Source: Temnopleurus reevesii (Eukaryota; Echinodermata; Echinoidea; Temnopleuroida; Temnopleuridae). Taken from it: 24,420 bases of DNA. Positions 10,152-19,760 of the stretch are shown piece after piece (positions within the stretch are counted from its first letter, which is position 1; every line of letters begins with the position of its first letter). Both the position numbers and the translations under genes were made by a program. Under the pieces are notes generated by a model. It did no database searches. It was not told the origin of the DNA and worked only from the letters and a program-made list of their open reading frames with translations. The DNA is taken from assembly GCA_036244855.1 (NCBI GenBank), contig BQKZ01001024.1, positions 39,141 to 63,560 on the forward strand. The letters are read 5' to 3'.

Positions 10152-10840
10152 GTTGACATATATTCCAACAATTTGGCCCATTTGTATTGATACTGTGTGA
10201 GATATCCCTGGCTAGAATACATACATGACCTACAGGGGGTGTACCCTTCCCTCCATTTGAGAATATTTATAATTACTTGAAATTTTATGATGCAATTTTT
10301 GTCATGCATTGGATTTTTTCAGACAGTTATCTTCAGAATAACTTTTTCTTTCAAAAATTGATCAACAATTTTTTTTTGAAGCCCCCCCCCCCATAACCCA
10401 TAAGTCTGTTTACAGTGCTCAGTAAATTTGTGGATGCTGAAATAAGATTGATTGTATAGACCTTGCCCCCAAGATGCCTGCATTCCAATCCATAATAGAA
10501 TAATGGGACACATTTTGATGAAAATAAATATGAGTCATGTATCCCAGCAGGTATCTATTGACCTCTTTCACCTCGAGATTGACCCCTGGAATATTGCAAA
10601 TTCTATTTCAATGTAATAAGTGTGAGTGTGAGTGTGAACCTGACATGGTTGTTGAAAGAAATCAAGACGGAAAGTGTTTATTTTTTTTTTTAGAGGTGGG
10701 AGATGTGGACGGAAAGGTTTTTTTTAAACATCCTCACCAGTGAAAAGTGTTGATTGTTTTGTTTTTGTGAGTCTTAGCAAGGTTTATTGGAAGGTTTGAT
10801 TATCCAATTACCAATAGTTCCATTTTTAATTTGCCAAATA

Positions 10841-10932
10841 GATGATAATAATAATAATAGTGATAATGATAATGATACTACTACTGCTGCTAATAATAAT
10901 GATAATAATAATGATAATCATAATAATGATTA
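10841..10932. repeat. TAA/TGA-type trinucleotide microsatellite
   Basis: An imperfect array of GAT, AAT and TAA triplets with an internal CTACTACTGCTGC interruption. A shorter related array lies near 24380-24410. Confidence 0.9.
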
Positions 10933-11901
10933 ACTTTCCCATCAATAGTTTCTGCTCTATCATAGCATGATCTTTTTTTTTTTAAATCATTTTTTGAAAT
11001 AGAAATATTGTCCGACATCTGAATCTCGCACATTAATTGGGCCAGAACGAAATTTGAAGACTAATCAAGCAAGATTTGATGAAAACTTGGGAGAGCTCAG
11101 CACCTCTCAGAACCAAAATTTTTAAGGGGGGGGGGGGGTTGTTGTTGGAAAAAAATGTAAAAACAAATATAAAGAACAATTGAGAGTAGTTTTCAATCAA
11201 AGTTTTGGTGCCATTTTGTTCCTTGATTACACAGGTCTCTCTGCTGACACTATAAAAGTGTAGTTTAGAAAAAGAAAGATAGAAGGGTCGTTGTAAAAGT
11301 ATGGTCTATTTAATGTCTTCTAAGCAATTTTAAAACCTTATAAGAGTAGTGAATATCTGATAGTGAATGACTTTCCTTTTTTCTGGCGGCTTCATGAAAA
11401 GATACCAAATTAGACCATTCTTCAGTGATGTCATTTTTTTTGTATTTTGGTAGAGCTTTATTTGATTTGATTCTATTTGTCATAGTGCAAGAAAATACCT
11501 TGACAAGGATATTCCATAAAACCTACATTATCATGCAACGACATTGAAATATTTCTAGTTCTCTGAAAATTAAAACATTTATCATTTTTAAATCCTCAGT
11601 GTATTTTCTGTTTTGAATAATACGTGGATTTGGGGGTAATCTGTAATTCTATCACCCTGATATATAATAAAAGCCAATTTGTTGGCCTGACTGTATTACA
11701 AAGCTAATTGTGTAGCGGCTTTTGACAGTGGGTTGAAGAATGCCTTGTATGCGAATGAAAATAGTATCAGTGATTTAATCAAACTGCCAGAGGCATATTT
11801 AATCTTCCGAACAAAGGACAATGGCCGTAAACATAATTGAGTATAATCACTGGGCAGGTTTAATTGGAATGGTGCATTGTGAATAGAGGACCGTTATTCG
11901 C

Positions 11902-12710
11902 TTGATATTTATCCGCTTGTATTCTGACTCTTTCCCTCCTACTCAGACTCCACTTTTCCTTTTTTTCCTCTCCTTTTTACTCTCTTCCCCCTCTCTCTCA
12001 TTCACTCTCTATCTCTCTTGTTCACTCTCTTTCTCTCTTGTTCTTGTTCTTTCTTTTTTACTCTCTCTTACTATTCATTGCTCTTTCCTTCATATTTTTC
12101 ATACAGATGACAAAATTTCAATCCTGATTTTATACTCAGGATTTCCATCAATGTCTAATTTCATCTCCTCTGTTCACTCTACCCCTTCACCTATCCTTTT
12201 CCAACCCAAAGTGAAATCAATCCTGATTAAATTATGTCAACAAATTATCAAACTTGATAAAAACATGATGGAAAATTTAAGAAAAGATGTCTTCCTTCTT
12301 ATTTTTTCTGTCTTTTTTGCCATTCTTGGTTTGTTATTATTAAAAAAAAAATCTTTATTTTTTCTGTTATTTTCCTCTCCCTCTCTTCATCCCTCTATGT
12401 GTCAATTATGTTTTTATTCTTTTTTCCACTTTCTATTTTCATTTACTGTATTTATTCCTCCTTGATATGTTTACTCCTCCTCTACTCTATCCTCATCCAA
12501 ACTTTCCATTGATCTTGCATCTGTTTGGAGCCAGAAAGTCGCTATCATTGTACAAAGTGAATCAAGCTACAGTGTAGTGCCCTTCTGGCATTATATCCAA
12601 TGCTTTGTCTCCTCTCATCCTTACCCCTCAATTACCTCTTCCAATATCCTCTCATCTTCTTTCTCCCATACCTCCATTTATCCTCCATTCTCCTCTCCGA
12701 GCCCTGAAGA
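11902..12710. repeat. Pyrimidine-rich low-complexity region
   Basis: C/T-rich blocks at about 11925-12110, 12355-12490 and 12600-12710 (repeated CTCTCT, TTCTTGTTC and CCTCC units) are separated by AT-rich sequence. They keep open a 187-residue frame (11902-12465) made mostly of Leu, Ser, Phe and Pro, which has no domain and is an artefact of composition. Confidence 0.7.
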
Positions 12711-12887
12711 GAACTCGTTTACTAAATAATTACAAAAGCAGCACTGGCTTAAGGGGCTTCGTTTTTCGTCATCTACCCCAGCATCTCGGAGCGGGTCATT
12801 TGTAGCATCAGTAGTGATGAGTTCGGACATTTATGTCTATTTCGCCAAATGGCATGTGCAGGATGAAATGAATGTCTGCTTTTTCAG

Positions 12888-13013
12888 TTCAAGGAGAGTC
12901 TTCCAGATGTGGATGTAGAGAGAACAGCTATCATGCCTGAACAAGTTTTTCACAATATTGTATTTGCTGTGTCGACACACAATAGCTGTTCACTTTTTTT
13001 GTACATTGCTTTG
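12888..13013 (+). other. Candidate exon with a strong acceptor (unconfirmed)
   Basis: A good acceptor, ATGTCTGCTTTTTCAG (ending 12887), is followed in phase 0 by a protein-like stretch beginning FKESLPDVDVERTAIMPEQV. The frame stays open well past a possible donor GG|GTGCGT at about 13013. Phase 0 entry does not fit the phase-2 exons of the main gene, so it would need an intermediate exon, another transcript or be chance. An inverted repeat (GAACAGCTAT 12922-12931 with ATAGCTGTTC 12982-12991) and the palindrome TGTGTCGACACA (12968-12979) fall inside it, which argues for a structural or repeat origin. Confidence 0.15.
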
Positions 13014-13279
13014 GGTGCGTTGACCATAAATGGACGGATACCCGGGGATTATTTGTGGATATATACCAGTGAATAGCAGTCAAGTACTATGTACTATCCA
13101 TTGTGTTGAGAGAGGAGGGTAATGGAAGCTATTCATCACTTGTAACGAGAACCTTGGCAGGCGGCTTTGCAGTCTGTGATCTTGGAAAGGTGGGATGTCT
13201 TTGGTATTTCATCCAAGTTTGGAGTCATTTTCTACCAGAACCAGTACTTAGGATGAATCTGACTTGGATTATTTTATTA

Positions 13280-13760
13280 GAAGTATCACACATTACAGGA
13301 GCAGCAAAACACTGAGGAGATGCTTTTAGAACCATGCCTCCTATTTTAGGAAACCTCTTTTGATCTAACTTTTTAGGATGCAATTTTTTTTTTCGTTTTG
13401 GAGCTTTTGGAAGTGATGATGCATTTTTTTCCTTCTATTTGGAGCTGGTGATGATGAAATAGATGTTTCTTTAAAGAAATACCTTTAACTGCTGGTTTCT
13501 GAATGTAGCACTTGACAACAAAGTGATCTTTGTTTCCCAGTGACCTAAAATCTATCAATTAACACCTCTATATCGATGATGAAAAGAAGCTGACCCCATT
13601 TCTTCACCATTTGAGGAGTCAACTGGGCAAATAATAGTCGTGGAGTAGGGAATAAATGGTGTTTTCATTACTTGATGGCTGCAAAGAGGTCTTTCATTTG
13701 GTGACTCTTCCAGCGGAGTGGATAGACATGAAGAAGGCCCCGCTGGTAACAATGGTCTGA
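13280..13760 (-). pseudogene. Possible decayed coding fragment, minus strand
   Basis: On the minus strand two overlapping frames (13752-13555, then 13558-13373), and after a further shift a third, read successively as protein-like sequence. The first is Ser/Pro-rich (CLSTPLEESPNERPLCSHQ); the next contains NKDHFVVKCYIQKPAVKG; the third is Lys-rich (KAPKRKKKLHPKKLDQKR). The handover between frames looks like frameshift decay of one longer coding region, such as an old transposon ORF or retrocopy. No catalytic motif is visible and chance is possible. Confidence 0.2.
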
Positions 13761-14685
13761 TTTGGAAATGAATGATGTTTACATGTATTCAAAGACATAG
13801 TTCCAAGAATGAGTTTTTGCTTTGAATAATGAAATTATCTGTGTTGTACCTGTGAATCAATTGGGCCATTTGGAAAAATTCAATTGTGTTCTGAAAAGAT
13901 TATGACTCTGAGAAGGGAAACATCTCATGAAACCATATGAAGCTCATTTTTCATGATGAACAGAGGGATGTGCGATAGCTGTCTATGGATTAATAAAGTG
14001 GAATATACCCCAAATATGATGAACTTTGAATGAAAGTTGGATGTAGCAATGGTGGATCTTGATGCTATCTCATGGAGAACTTGGAGTTCATTTCATACCA
14101 GTCTGTCAAGTATCGTCCAGCCTGCTGGGTAAGAATAATAGCATTTTCTCACACTGTGGATGGTTGGGGTGAAGGGGGGGGATGGGGGCTGCTGGTGATG
14201 CATATGATAAGAATATTCAATTTTCATATTTTGCCTGATATAAGCTTCCAAATTCTTTCATGGTATCAAAATATATGCATCAAAATATAAGATCATATAT
14301 ATTTTATAAAATACAAATTTATAAAAATGTAAGAGATAAAGAAAATTGGCCGTGCCCACGTTAGACCTTCAACTTTGATGTTTTGAGGGTGAGGTCACTT
14401 TTCTACTGGGCACAATTTATGTAGTACAGGACAATCAGGAAAAGATAAACAAAATCTTCAAACTAATGATTTAAATAATTGAACATTCTTTTCTCATCCT
14501 TGCCAAAGTTTTGACAAATTTCATTTATGCTTGCTTAATGAGTGGTTAGTGTTCAAGACACAACTGGTCCACTGTCACCTCATTAGCTGGTCAGTTGGTC
14601 TTAACTTAAGGATTATTGCACAAAATATCGATGGACAAAATATTATTGGTCTGAATGATGTACATACGAAAGGATATTAAAGAGG

Positions 14686-14800
14686 ATATGGTTATTGGAC
14701 GAGATGGCAAAGGATGAGAAGGCATTGGGGCGAGATGGCGAGAATCGGCACGTGGGCGCCATGCGCTGGTAGACGATGACCAAAGGCGGCATCGAGACGG
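14686..14800. repeat. Second locus of the 16-bp GGACGAGATGGC minisatellite family
   Basis: It contains GGTTATTGGACGAGATGGCA, then GGCATTGGGGCGAGATGGCG and further decayed units, the same core as the array at 4-250 (GTCATTGGACGAGATGGCAT). This region is GC-richer than its surroundings. The short minus-strand frame 14606-14815 crossing it is not a gene. Confidence 0.6.
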
Positions 14801-15450
14801 TTCAAGACAATGCATCTTAGACCATCCATTATCTGCTGGACAAAAGAATGAACAATAGATTGTCTCAGACCTATTGTACGAGCCCCGACGTTCCGCCGCC
14901 TTAGGGCAGGAATTTATTGATTAATACAAGATTCAATGCTTCAGTCATTCATTCACATAGCTGGTGGGCTTCTTAGAATTATTGACGATAAAAAGTAGGA
15001 AGCTTTTGTATGATCCAGTCATAAGTTGAGAAAAAACGAAGTGAAAGTGTTGAAAAGAGCCAGGAATTTCACTGTTTTCTGTCAAGTAAGTGTTAAAAAT
15101 TGTTCTCTTGTTTATTTTGTTTTGCTTCAAAATCTCTATGAATGTAGGCCACTTGTGAAAGAAATTTTCTATTTAAAACCATTGTTGTATTGGTTATTGA
15201 AGGAGTGATCTTACTAAAAATTGCATACATGTAGAACCTGAGGAAGTTTATTATGCATTTTGTATTTGCATACCTATGGGGTGTATACTATACAGGACTT
15301 GTGAAATATCAACAGATGGATGTTAACGTTATCAATAGCGTAAGTCAATATTAAAGGTGTATCCCATTATAAGACTGTAACGAAGGAGAAGAATTGACAA
15401 AGGGAGATGGCTCCAGACTGCTAAGAAACTTGCGAAAAGCACATAGAATT

Positions 15451-15663
15451 TCATCCTCCTTTCTCAAACAAGTATTCTAAATCTTTGTAAAGGAGAAAGG
15501 CTCTTTTAGCGTAATAGTGGCACACTTTTGACAATGGTGCAATTTCAATTTTTCCAGTCTCGCCAATGTATAAATTCATGTCTGAAAGGAATAACTCTTG
15601 AGCAGTCATCAAGGCTAGTGCTGTTTGATAGGAATGCATAGCCAAATGTCTCGTGTTGCCAAT
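15451..15663 (-). pseudogene. Unidentified protein-like minus-strand fragment
   Basis: The frame opens after a TAA just upstream (minus sense) and contains HSYQTALALMTAQELFLSDM, a Gly-Lys turn (GETGKIEI) and a second amphipathic stretch (KVCHYYAKRAFLLYKDLEYL) before TGA. The pattern of two helices joined by a Gly-Lys loop and the balanced composition look more protein-like than the chance ORFs nearby. It vaguely recalls MIT-like helical domains of ULK-type kinases, but this is only a resemblance. A neighbouring frame just upstream (HYHQLHSLLKLATRDI) hints at a frameshift. I see no convincing splice acceptor, so a pseudogene fragment or chance are both open. Confidence 0.2.
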
Positions 15664-16485
15664 TTAAGTAGGGAGTGGAGCTGATGATAATGAGCCATGT
15701 CTTTTTTGTGTGAGATGGCGAGAGATGAAGAACCAAGGAGATCTTTGTTAGTTTACTCTCATCTTATTGGCTTCCCAGCTGGAAGCTTGTCGTTGTTCCT
15801 TTTATTTATAACGATTTTGTAAATTTTTCTAGGTCTGATAAAAGCCTTAAAAAGACAAAATGAAGAAACTGATATCAAGACTACAGTACATGTAGGTTGT
15901 TTGTTCAGTGTTACTCAATATCATAAGATCTTGGAATTATTCATTTGTGATTCTTAATTATTGATTTGGTATTTTGAAATGAATTTAAAAATATTGGCTT
16001 TAGACTTGGGGGTGGGGGGGGGGGGCAACAATTTTTTTTCATATTTAGAATTTATGAGGCAATGGAATGCATGCATCTATTAATAGGCTTACAGGTGTAA
16101 CAATATTCGTTTTTGTTTACCTATAATTAAGGATGCCATAATTAATTTTTCATTTTGGAAGTAAAAGATTTGATCACTGAAAAGACTTACATTCAGGCAT
16201 AATACATTGCTATGCACAAGGAATTTGCGATCCCATTCTACAGCCTTGAACTATACTGGAGCTGCTAATGTTTACTAAACATACACAGAGTCTCCAGCAT
16301 GTATAGTCCCACATGGATAGGAAAGAAGTGTTTTCTCAATATATGCATCCAAATCCCATTTCCTATGCGTGCGGACTACGTCTGATTGACTTATAGGCTA
16401 TGCCCAGCCAGTGCACTCTCTCTCTCCTTCGTCTTCGTTTCTAATGAACTAATGGAATATGCATTTGATCCCCAAGCGCACAGAT

Positions 16486-16660
16486 GATGAGAATATGAGG
16501 TATAAGCCTGCAGGCATGTTCACACTAGACAAAATTCATATCAGACATATTCATAATTTATTCAAACTTCTTTAGAATGTTCAAGCAAATGAGTCCGATT
16601 TACACTGTACAGATGTAGATGAGGAGGTGAGGCATAAACATGCAGGCATGTTCATACTAA
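16486..16660. repeat. Direct repeat of about 45 bp, 130 bp apart
   Basis: GAGGTATAAGCCTGCAGGCATGTTCACACTA (about 16497-16527) recurs as GAGGCATAAACATGCAGGCATGTTCATACTA (about 16628-16658), and the upstream GATGATGAGAATAT corresponds to GATGAGGAGGT. It looks like an old local duplication or two copies of a short dispersed repeat. Confidence 0.5.
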
Positions 16661-18049
16661 AATATAAAAACTTATTCAGTATGACTTTCAATATCATATT
16701 GCTGGTTTGAAATAAGGACAATAATGTGGTGTACATCAGCTTTTTAACTAATAAGAAGTCATCTTGTACAAATATGTTTGAATGAATGAATAACCAAACA
16801 AACTGAGAAATAAAGAAACAAAGAAACAAATGAGCAAATATATGAGCCAATGAATAGATTAGCATTTCTCTGTGAAAATTTGAAAGCATAAAAATGTGAT
16901 TTTTTTTCTCTCGATCATTGTTGATCAATGTGAAATAATTAATTCCTCCAGAGATTAACATGTGCAGTAGTGTCTAAACAGTCCACAATTTCCAGATCTA
17001 GCATCTGTTACTGACAGGCGTCCTGTCGTAAAGCTATTGATCATTCAATCAATCTCCAGTTCCAGTAGATCGACACCCCTCTGTGATAACCAGGTTACAC
17101 AAAGGATATTGATCAACAAGAATGCACTTCACAGTCTTACATAATATTTACACCAACAAACTTGAGAAAGAACCATACTTCTCTGAAGAAAAGTGTTATA
17201 TGCTGCATACATTTGTCTTGATGTCTGCGGTAGGTCTCAGCTAGAAAAAATAACTGAATTTTGTCACAAATTTTTCAACCCATTGGTATCTGAATTCGAT
17301 AACTCTTTTCCTTCTTGTATTTAATTGGACTACCCAGCTCCAATTTTGACTACATATATCTGTAATTCTGTAATATTTAAAGGTATAGATTCGTAATGAT
17401 CGGGATGCAGAAAGTGATGTTGAAGTTGATTTACATGCCTACATACATGTATATCTGTATAGGATATTAGGAGTACATTTGTGTTCGTATATTGTGTATT
17501 TTACGCCGAACACGTCATTCAGCCATTATTCCTACGGTGTGCTAAGTGCTTTTGCATGCGGGAGTGTCGGCCTGAAATGGGCGGTGCGATCGGTGGTATT
17601 GTCTGCGGTGTGTGAGTTTGCATTCATTTTGTATGTGAAGCATGTTTTGCTTGGGAGATACGACCGCAGCATGATTTTTTATTTTGCGATAATTAAGTCA
17701 TTTCTAGGTCGATTTCATTCAAACAAACTATGAACATGCTCTAATTTACTATTGAAAAACTGCATTATGGTAATAATTTTACTGTAGCTCGCAAACTAGT
17801 TAAATATCTGAAGCGCCCTCCTCCCAAAACTGGTCTATCGCTTTAAATTAATGGTACTGTACATGGGTCATCAGTGGTTCCAGTTGGGCATTGGGATGAT
17901 GCATTGACAGCGGAAATCTCTACTTTTCATGGAAGGGAACCCCTTTAAGCAGCATACTGATTGTACATCGGTACTTCTTCCATTTAGAGTTGATATGCTT
18001 GATTGTCGTTTTGAAAATGTGCATCAAATGTGTTTGTTCTAGGGAATGC

Positions 18050-18080
18050 CAAATATAAACCAGGGAATTCCCTATATTTG
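18050..18080. other. 31-bp near-palindrome centred on GGGAATTCCC
   Basis: CAAATATA at 18050-18057 is mirrored by TATATTTG at 18073-18080 around AGGGAATTCCCT (18062-18073), with a four-base AACC bulge on the left. The core GGGAATTCCC matches the general Rel/NF-kB decamer pattern. A single match is weak evidence for function. Confidence 0.35.
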
Positions 18081-19387
18081 CTCGGACAGGTTCAAACCCC
18101 ATGGTCCATCAATCCATGTAGAAATCCTGTGGGAATGAAAAAAACCAAACAGTTTAACCTCTAAAGCAAGCTTGATCCTCATCTTCCCTTTAAAGTTCTC
18201 CAAGTTCATGTACAAACTAAATCTTTGGAATGCAGCTCTGTTGAACCTCAAGTTCCCTCCTGAACAAAACTGTTGAGCGGGAATGTTGGAAACTTGTTGT
18301 TGATGATAGGGTGGATCAGAAATAGCTACCACTTAGCTTCTATTCAGAACCATTTGAATTTCTCGCCTCTCGTTGTAGCAGAGGGGGACCCAGAGATTAC
18401 GAAAATATTTGTCGGGCCTACGCTGGGGTATAACCATGTCGTCAATCATTGGCGGTGTCGTGTCAGACGGTGGTCCAGGATTTCACTGGGGCACTCTGGG
18501 ATGATAGTCTTGCTTGAAGGAGATATTCTTGGATGAAGTTCAGAAGAACTAAAGAAATAAACTCTGTATATCTGAAATAAACTCAAACACTGTATCAAAG
18601 TTTTCTGTGCTTCAGCAGGAGATTTCCCCAAATCTCATGATTTTTTATTAAAGGAGAAGATTTTAAAGATGAGTATGTAGTAGTGCCAGAGGGAAACTAA
18701 TCTCGCTGTTTTAAACATAACTGCTTTTCACCACTTACAGTGTACCTACATATTTTTAGATCTGTTGAAACAACTTTTTATAATTTCAAAAGAGTGTATG
18801 CTTAGAAATAGTGATGATCAGGTCTTTTTTTTGGCAATAACTTTCCACAGAAGAATCAAATCTCGGGTGGATGATAAACTTTTCAAACTTAAGACCAAGG
18901 GTGTACAGTCTGGACATTGAACATTGCTTTCAAAGTGATCAAAGGATAACGATTGCTCTGGAGAAAGACTATGAAAGTTCATTGTCGGGTTGTGAAGAGT
19001 GATGTGAGCAGGAGGAGGAGGAGGAGGACAATTCAACTTGAAGTAGAACTTCTTAGAGCCAACATTCATACCATCCACCCCCTCATCACTAGAGTCTCTG
19101 CAAGTCTTGTTCTTACCATAGCAACGAATCACAAAAACCTCCAGTCATTGTTGTCAAGAAGTTATTTTGGCATCATAGCCCGATCAGGATTTTTCTCCTG
19201 TATGTTCTATGTTTCTGAATATTTGTATGGTATCATTTTGGAGGAGATGACGTGTAGTTTGACATTTTGACCAGCGCTCTGCAGGTACCAGCAGGGTAAA
19301 ACACTGTTTGCCCCCAAACAGCGGTTGGTCCAGCTCCAATCTAGGTCTCGATAGTCCTGCATACATGTAGTTTCTCTTATAATATCA

Positions 19388-19760
19388 TGTGTGCTACATT
19401 CATCGTTCTGTGCTGTAAGGATTGTTTCACAGATGTAGCAGTCGTGGATTATTTGTAAAGATTCATCCTGATTAGATAGAGATGAATTTACATTCCGATA
19501 CTTGCTGATGGAATTTCTTTTGGATGTTTTTATGTTGTTACTTTCTGTTATATCAGAGTCACATACCCAGCAATCGTGGATTATTTGTATGGATTCATCT
19601 TATTTGTACAATGTTAGAAACTTGGAATTTCTTATGGATGATATGTGCTCTACATTCGTTGTTCCTCGCTGTACGCATTGCTTCACATACATAGCAATCG
19701 TGGATTATTTGTATGGATTCATCTCGATTTGTACAATATAAGAAACTTGGAATTGTTGAC
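19388..19760. repeat. Three-copy tandem repeat, about 124-132 bp period
   Basis: The motif CAATCGTGGATTATTTGTAT (first copy CAGTCGTGGATTATTTGTAA) recurs with its CGTGG at 19443, 19575 and 19699. Copies 2 and 3 also share the downstream GGATTCATCT...ATTTGTACAAT and GAAACTTGGAATT. Copies 1 and 3 share the upstream GTGCT(C)TACATTC and GATTGTTTCACA/GCATTGCTTCACA. Overlapping open frames here (19502-19741, 19645-19926) are repeat-driven. Confidence 0.7.

Noticed and set aside
11902..12465. Longest open frame in the window, 187 residues
   Set aside because: Leu/Ser/Phe-rich translation of C/T-rich low-complexity DNA with no domain or splice context.
14350..14412. Small inverted motif GTGCCCA...TGGGCAC with a GACC/GGTC inner pair
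   Set aside because: Only 7-bp arms around a 50-base loop with no flanking duplication; within chance expectation.
17479..17733. 84-residue hydrophobic frame in a locally CpG-richer stretch
   Set aside because: Could mimic a membrane protein, but there is no clear acceptor or donor and no recognisable family.
18084..18100. GGTTCAAACCCC resembling a tRNA B box
   Set aside because: The T-stem does not pair well and no A box, anticodon arm or acceptor stem fits upstream.
18360..18540. GC-richer stretch with several short open frames on both strands, including one ending FHWGTLG
   Set aside because: No consistent frame with splice sites; comparison from memory with U1, U2, U6 and 5S RNAs gave no match.
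18818..19132. 104-residue minus-strand frame with a proline run
   Set aside because: The proline run is an (AGG)n microsatellite and a downstream acceptor-like site is not backed by a matching donor.
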